Of a stretch of 14,550 nucleotides of DNA, positions 13,802 to 14,550 are shown in pieces. The notes beneath the pieces were generated by a model. That model worked only from the letters and a program-made list of their open reading frames with translations. It did not search any database and was not told the DNA's origin. The stretch is taken from positions 246 through 14,795 of the forward strand of contig VYEH01000257.1 of the NCBI GenBank assembly GCA_009843005.1. Direction: 5' to 3'. Numbering within the stretch: the first letter of the stretch is position 1; every line of letters begins with the position of its first letter. The stretch is from Pseudomonadota bacterium. Lineage in GTDB: Bacteria; Pseudomonadota; Gammaproteobacteria; Steroidobacterales; Rariloculaceae. The translations under genes and the position numbers were made by a program.

Positions 13802-14550
13802 ATGAATAGTTCGACCGGAATCGCATTCGCAGAACGGATAGTGGTCAGCCTGGGCATGATTGCACTGGCCCAGGCGGTCGCATTGACCGCTGCCGCTCAG
13901 ACAACCGTCGTGCCGGGCAAGGGTGGCCAGGACCCCTTCGGTCCATACGAACCCGTTCCGGGGTGGCCGAAGGACTTCTCCACGCTTCCCGGGTATGGGG
14001 ACTGGACCTGGGGAGCGGCACAAGGAATTTTCGCGGAGAGCGCCGACCGGGTTTTCATACTCCAGCGCGGCATTCTGAAGAAGATCGAACGGCCGGAAAA
14101 CCGCCTGATCGACGAGCAGGGTACGCTGCTGCGTTTCCCGGTTGGGAGGCAGTATCCCTGGCGGGACGGTACGCTGCCCTGGCGGGACGGAACGACGGCG
14201 AGTCCGGATCACAACAACGAAGATGGCTGGACGACCTGGGAAGGGGCGGGCTACCGGCGCGGAATCGACGCTCGCTGGGAGCACTGTCTGGTGATCGTGG
14301 ACAGGGAAGGCAACATCGTCGAGACCTGGAGCCAGTGGGATTCGATGTTCATGAAGCCCCACGCCGTGCACATGAATCCCTACGATCCGGAGAAGCACGT
14401 CTGGGTCGTCGACGACTTCGCCCACACGATCTACAAGTTCAGCAACGACGGCAAGGTTCTTGTACAGACGCTGGGTACCTATGGCGAATCCGGGGACGAC
14501 GAGCATCATTTCGGGCGGCCGACCTTCATGGCCTTTCTGCCCGATGCCAT
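13802..14550 (+). CDS. Second exported NHL-type beta-propeller protein, 3' end outside window
   Basis: 249 residues are visible before the right edge. The ATG at 13802 opens a signal peptide (hydrophobic about 13-30, probable cleavage at TAAA before QTTV). A proline/tryptophan-rich segment (PYEPVPGWPKDF) follows, and then propeller-like units. These include IFAESADRVFILQRG, the LVIVDREGNIVETW strand pair, and the PHAVHMNPYDPEKHVWVVDD unit with its HTIYKFSNDGKVL continuation. This matches the NHL/amidating-lyase-like superfamily of its divergent neighbour. Residues 119-132 contain the heptad PWRDGTL followed by PWRDGTT, a small in-frame duplication. Function is unknown, and domain content beyond the edge cannot be judged. 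Confidence 0.82.
   Translation, partial: MNSSTGIAFAERIVVSLGMIALAQAVALTAAAQTTVVPGKGGQDPFGPYEPVPGWPKDFSTLPGYGDWTWGAAQGIFAESADRVFILQRGILKKIERPENRLIDEQGTLLRFPVGRQYPWRDGTLPWRDGTTASPDHNNEDGWTTWEGAGYRRGIDARWEHCLVIVDREGNIVETWSQWDSMFMKPHAVHMNPYDPEKHVWVVDDFAHTIYKFSNDGKVLVQTLGTYGESGDDEHHFGRPTFMAFLPDA
14156..14197 (+). repeat. 21-base imperfect tandem duplication inside NHL gene
   Basis: Two adjacent 21-base units start at 14156 and 14177. Each begins with the identical 14 bases CCCTGGCGGGACGG and they diverge in the last seven. They encode PWRDGTL and PWRDGTT, so the reading frame is kept. Confidence 0.7.

Noticed and set aside
13760..14509. 249-codon minus-strand frame opposite the right-hand NHL gene
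   Set aside because: The plus-strand frame has a signal peptide and NHL-like strands, while the minus-strand frame has no coherent features. It is a shadow.
1..14550. CRISPR arrays, tRNA/rRNA genes, insertion sequences, toxin-antitoxin or defence genes
   Set aside because: I looked for repeats, cloverleaf-like segments, terminal inverted repeats with transposase frames, and small paired genes, and saw nothing supporting any of them.

Overview
The window looks like chromosomal DNA of a GC-rich gammaproteobacterium that I cannot place to genus. The case rests on a set of conserved genes in typical gammaproteobacterial form and arrangement: rsgA and orn divergently transcribed, ppsA opposite its regulator ppsR, a DUF1249 (YqiB-family) gene, and a full-length Prc/Tsp tail-specific protease. 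I see no rRNA or tRNA gene, CRISPR array, insertion sequence, integrase or phage gene. The coding is dense and no gap exceeds 240 bases.

Left part (1-6559). A secreted alpha/beta hydrolase, cut by the left edge, lies just downstream of rsgA (ribosome-assembly GTPase) on the minus strand. orn (oligoribonuclease) leaves the same short intergenic region on the plus strand. ppsA (PEP synthase, minus) meets orn tail to tail with an 11-base overlap of the reading frames. ppsR, the kinase/phosphorylase that switches PpsA off and on, diverges from ppsA with a gap of under 40 bases. After ppsR there is a strong inverted repeat with a possible alternative pairing, and then the DUF1249 gene.

Middle (6560-10452). 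Four minus-strand genes form a probable operon read from right to left: two unrecognised lipoproteins whose frames overlap by 41 bases, a 90-residue protein with two membrane segments, and prc. All four products would sit in or face the periplasm.

Right part (10453-14550). This is a group of exported proteins. It holds a seven-bladed Vgb-like beta-propeller with an N-terminal CXXCH haem-binding motif, a cysteine-containing YceI protein, an NHL-type propeller, and a second NHL-type propeller running off the right edge. The last two are divergently transcribed. This is the least routine part of the window. The haem motif and repeated propellers suggest a periplasmic redox or ligand-binding function, but no substrate can be read from the sequence.

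Most of the window is ordinary core genome. The items most worth a second look are the cytochrome/propeller fusion and its neighbours, the competing hairpins between ppsR and the DUF1249 gene, and the lipoprotein-membrane protein-prc operon. Several reading frames have better-supported starts (GTG or internal ATG with a Shine-Dalgarno sequence) than the longest open frame, and these are used below.
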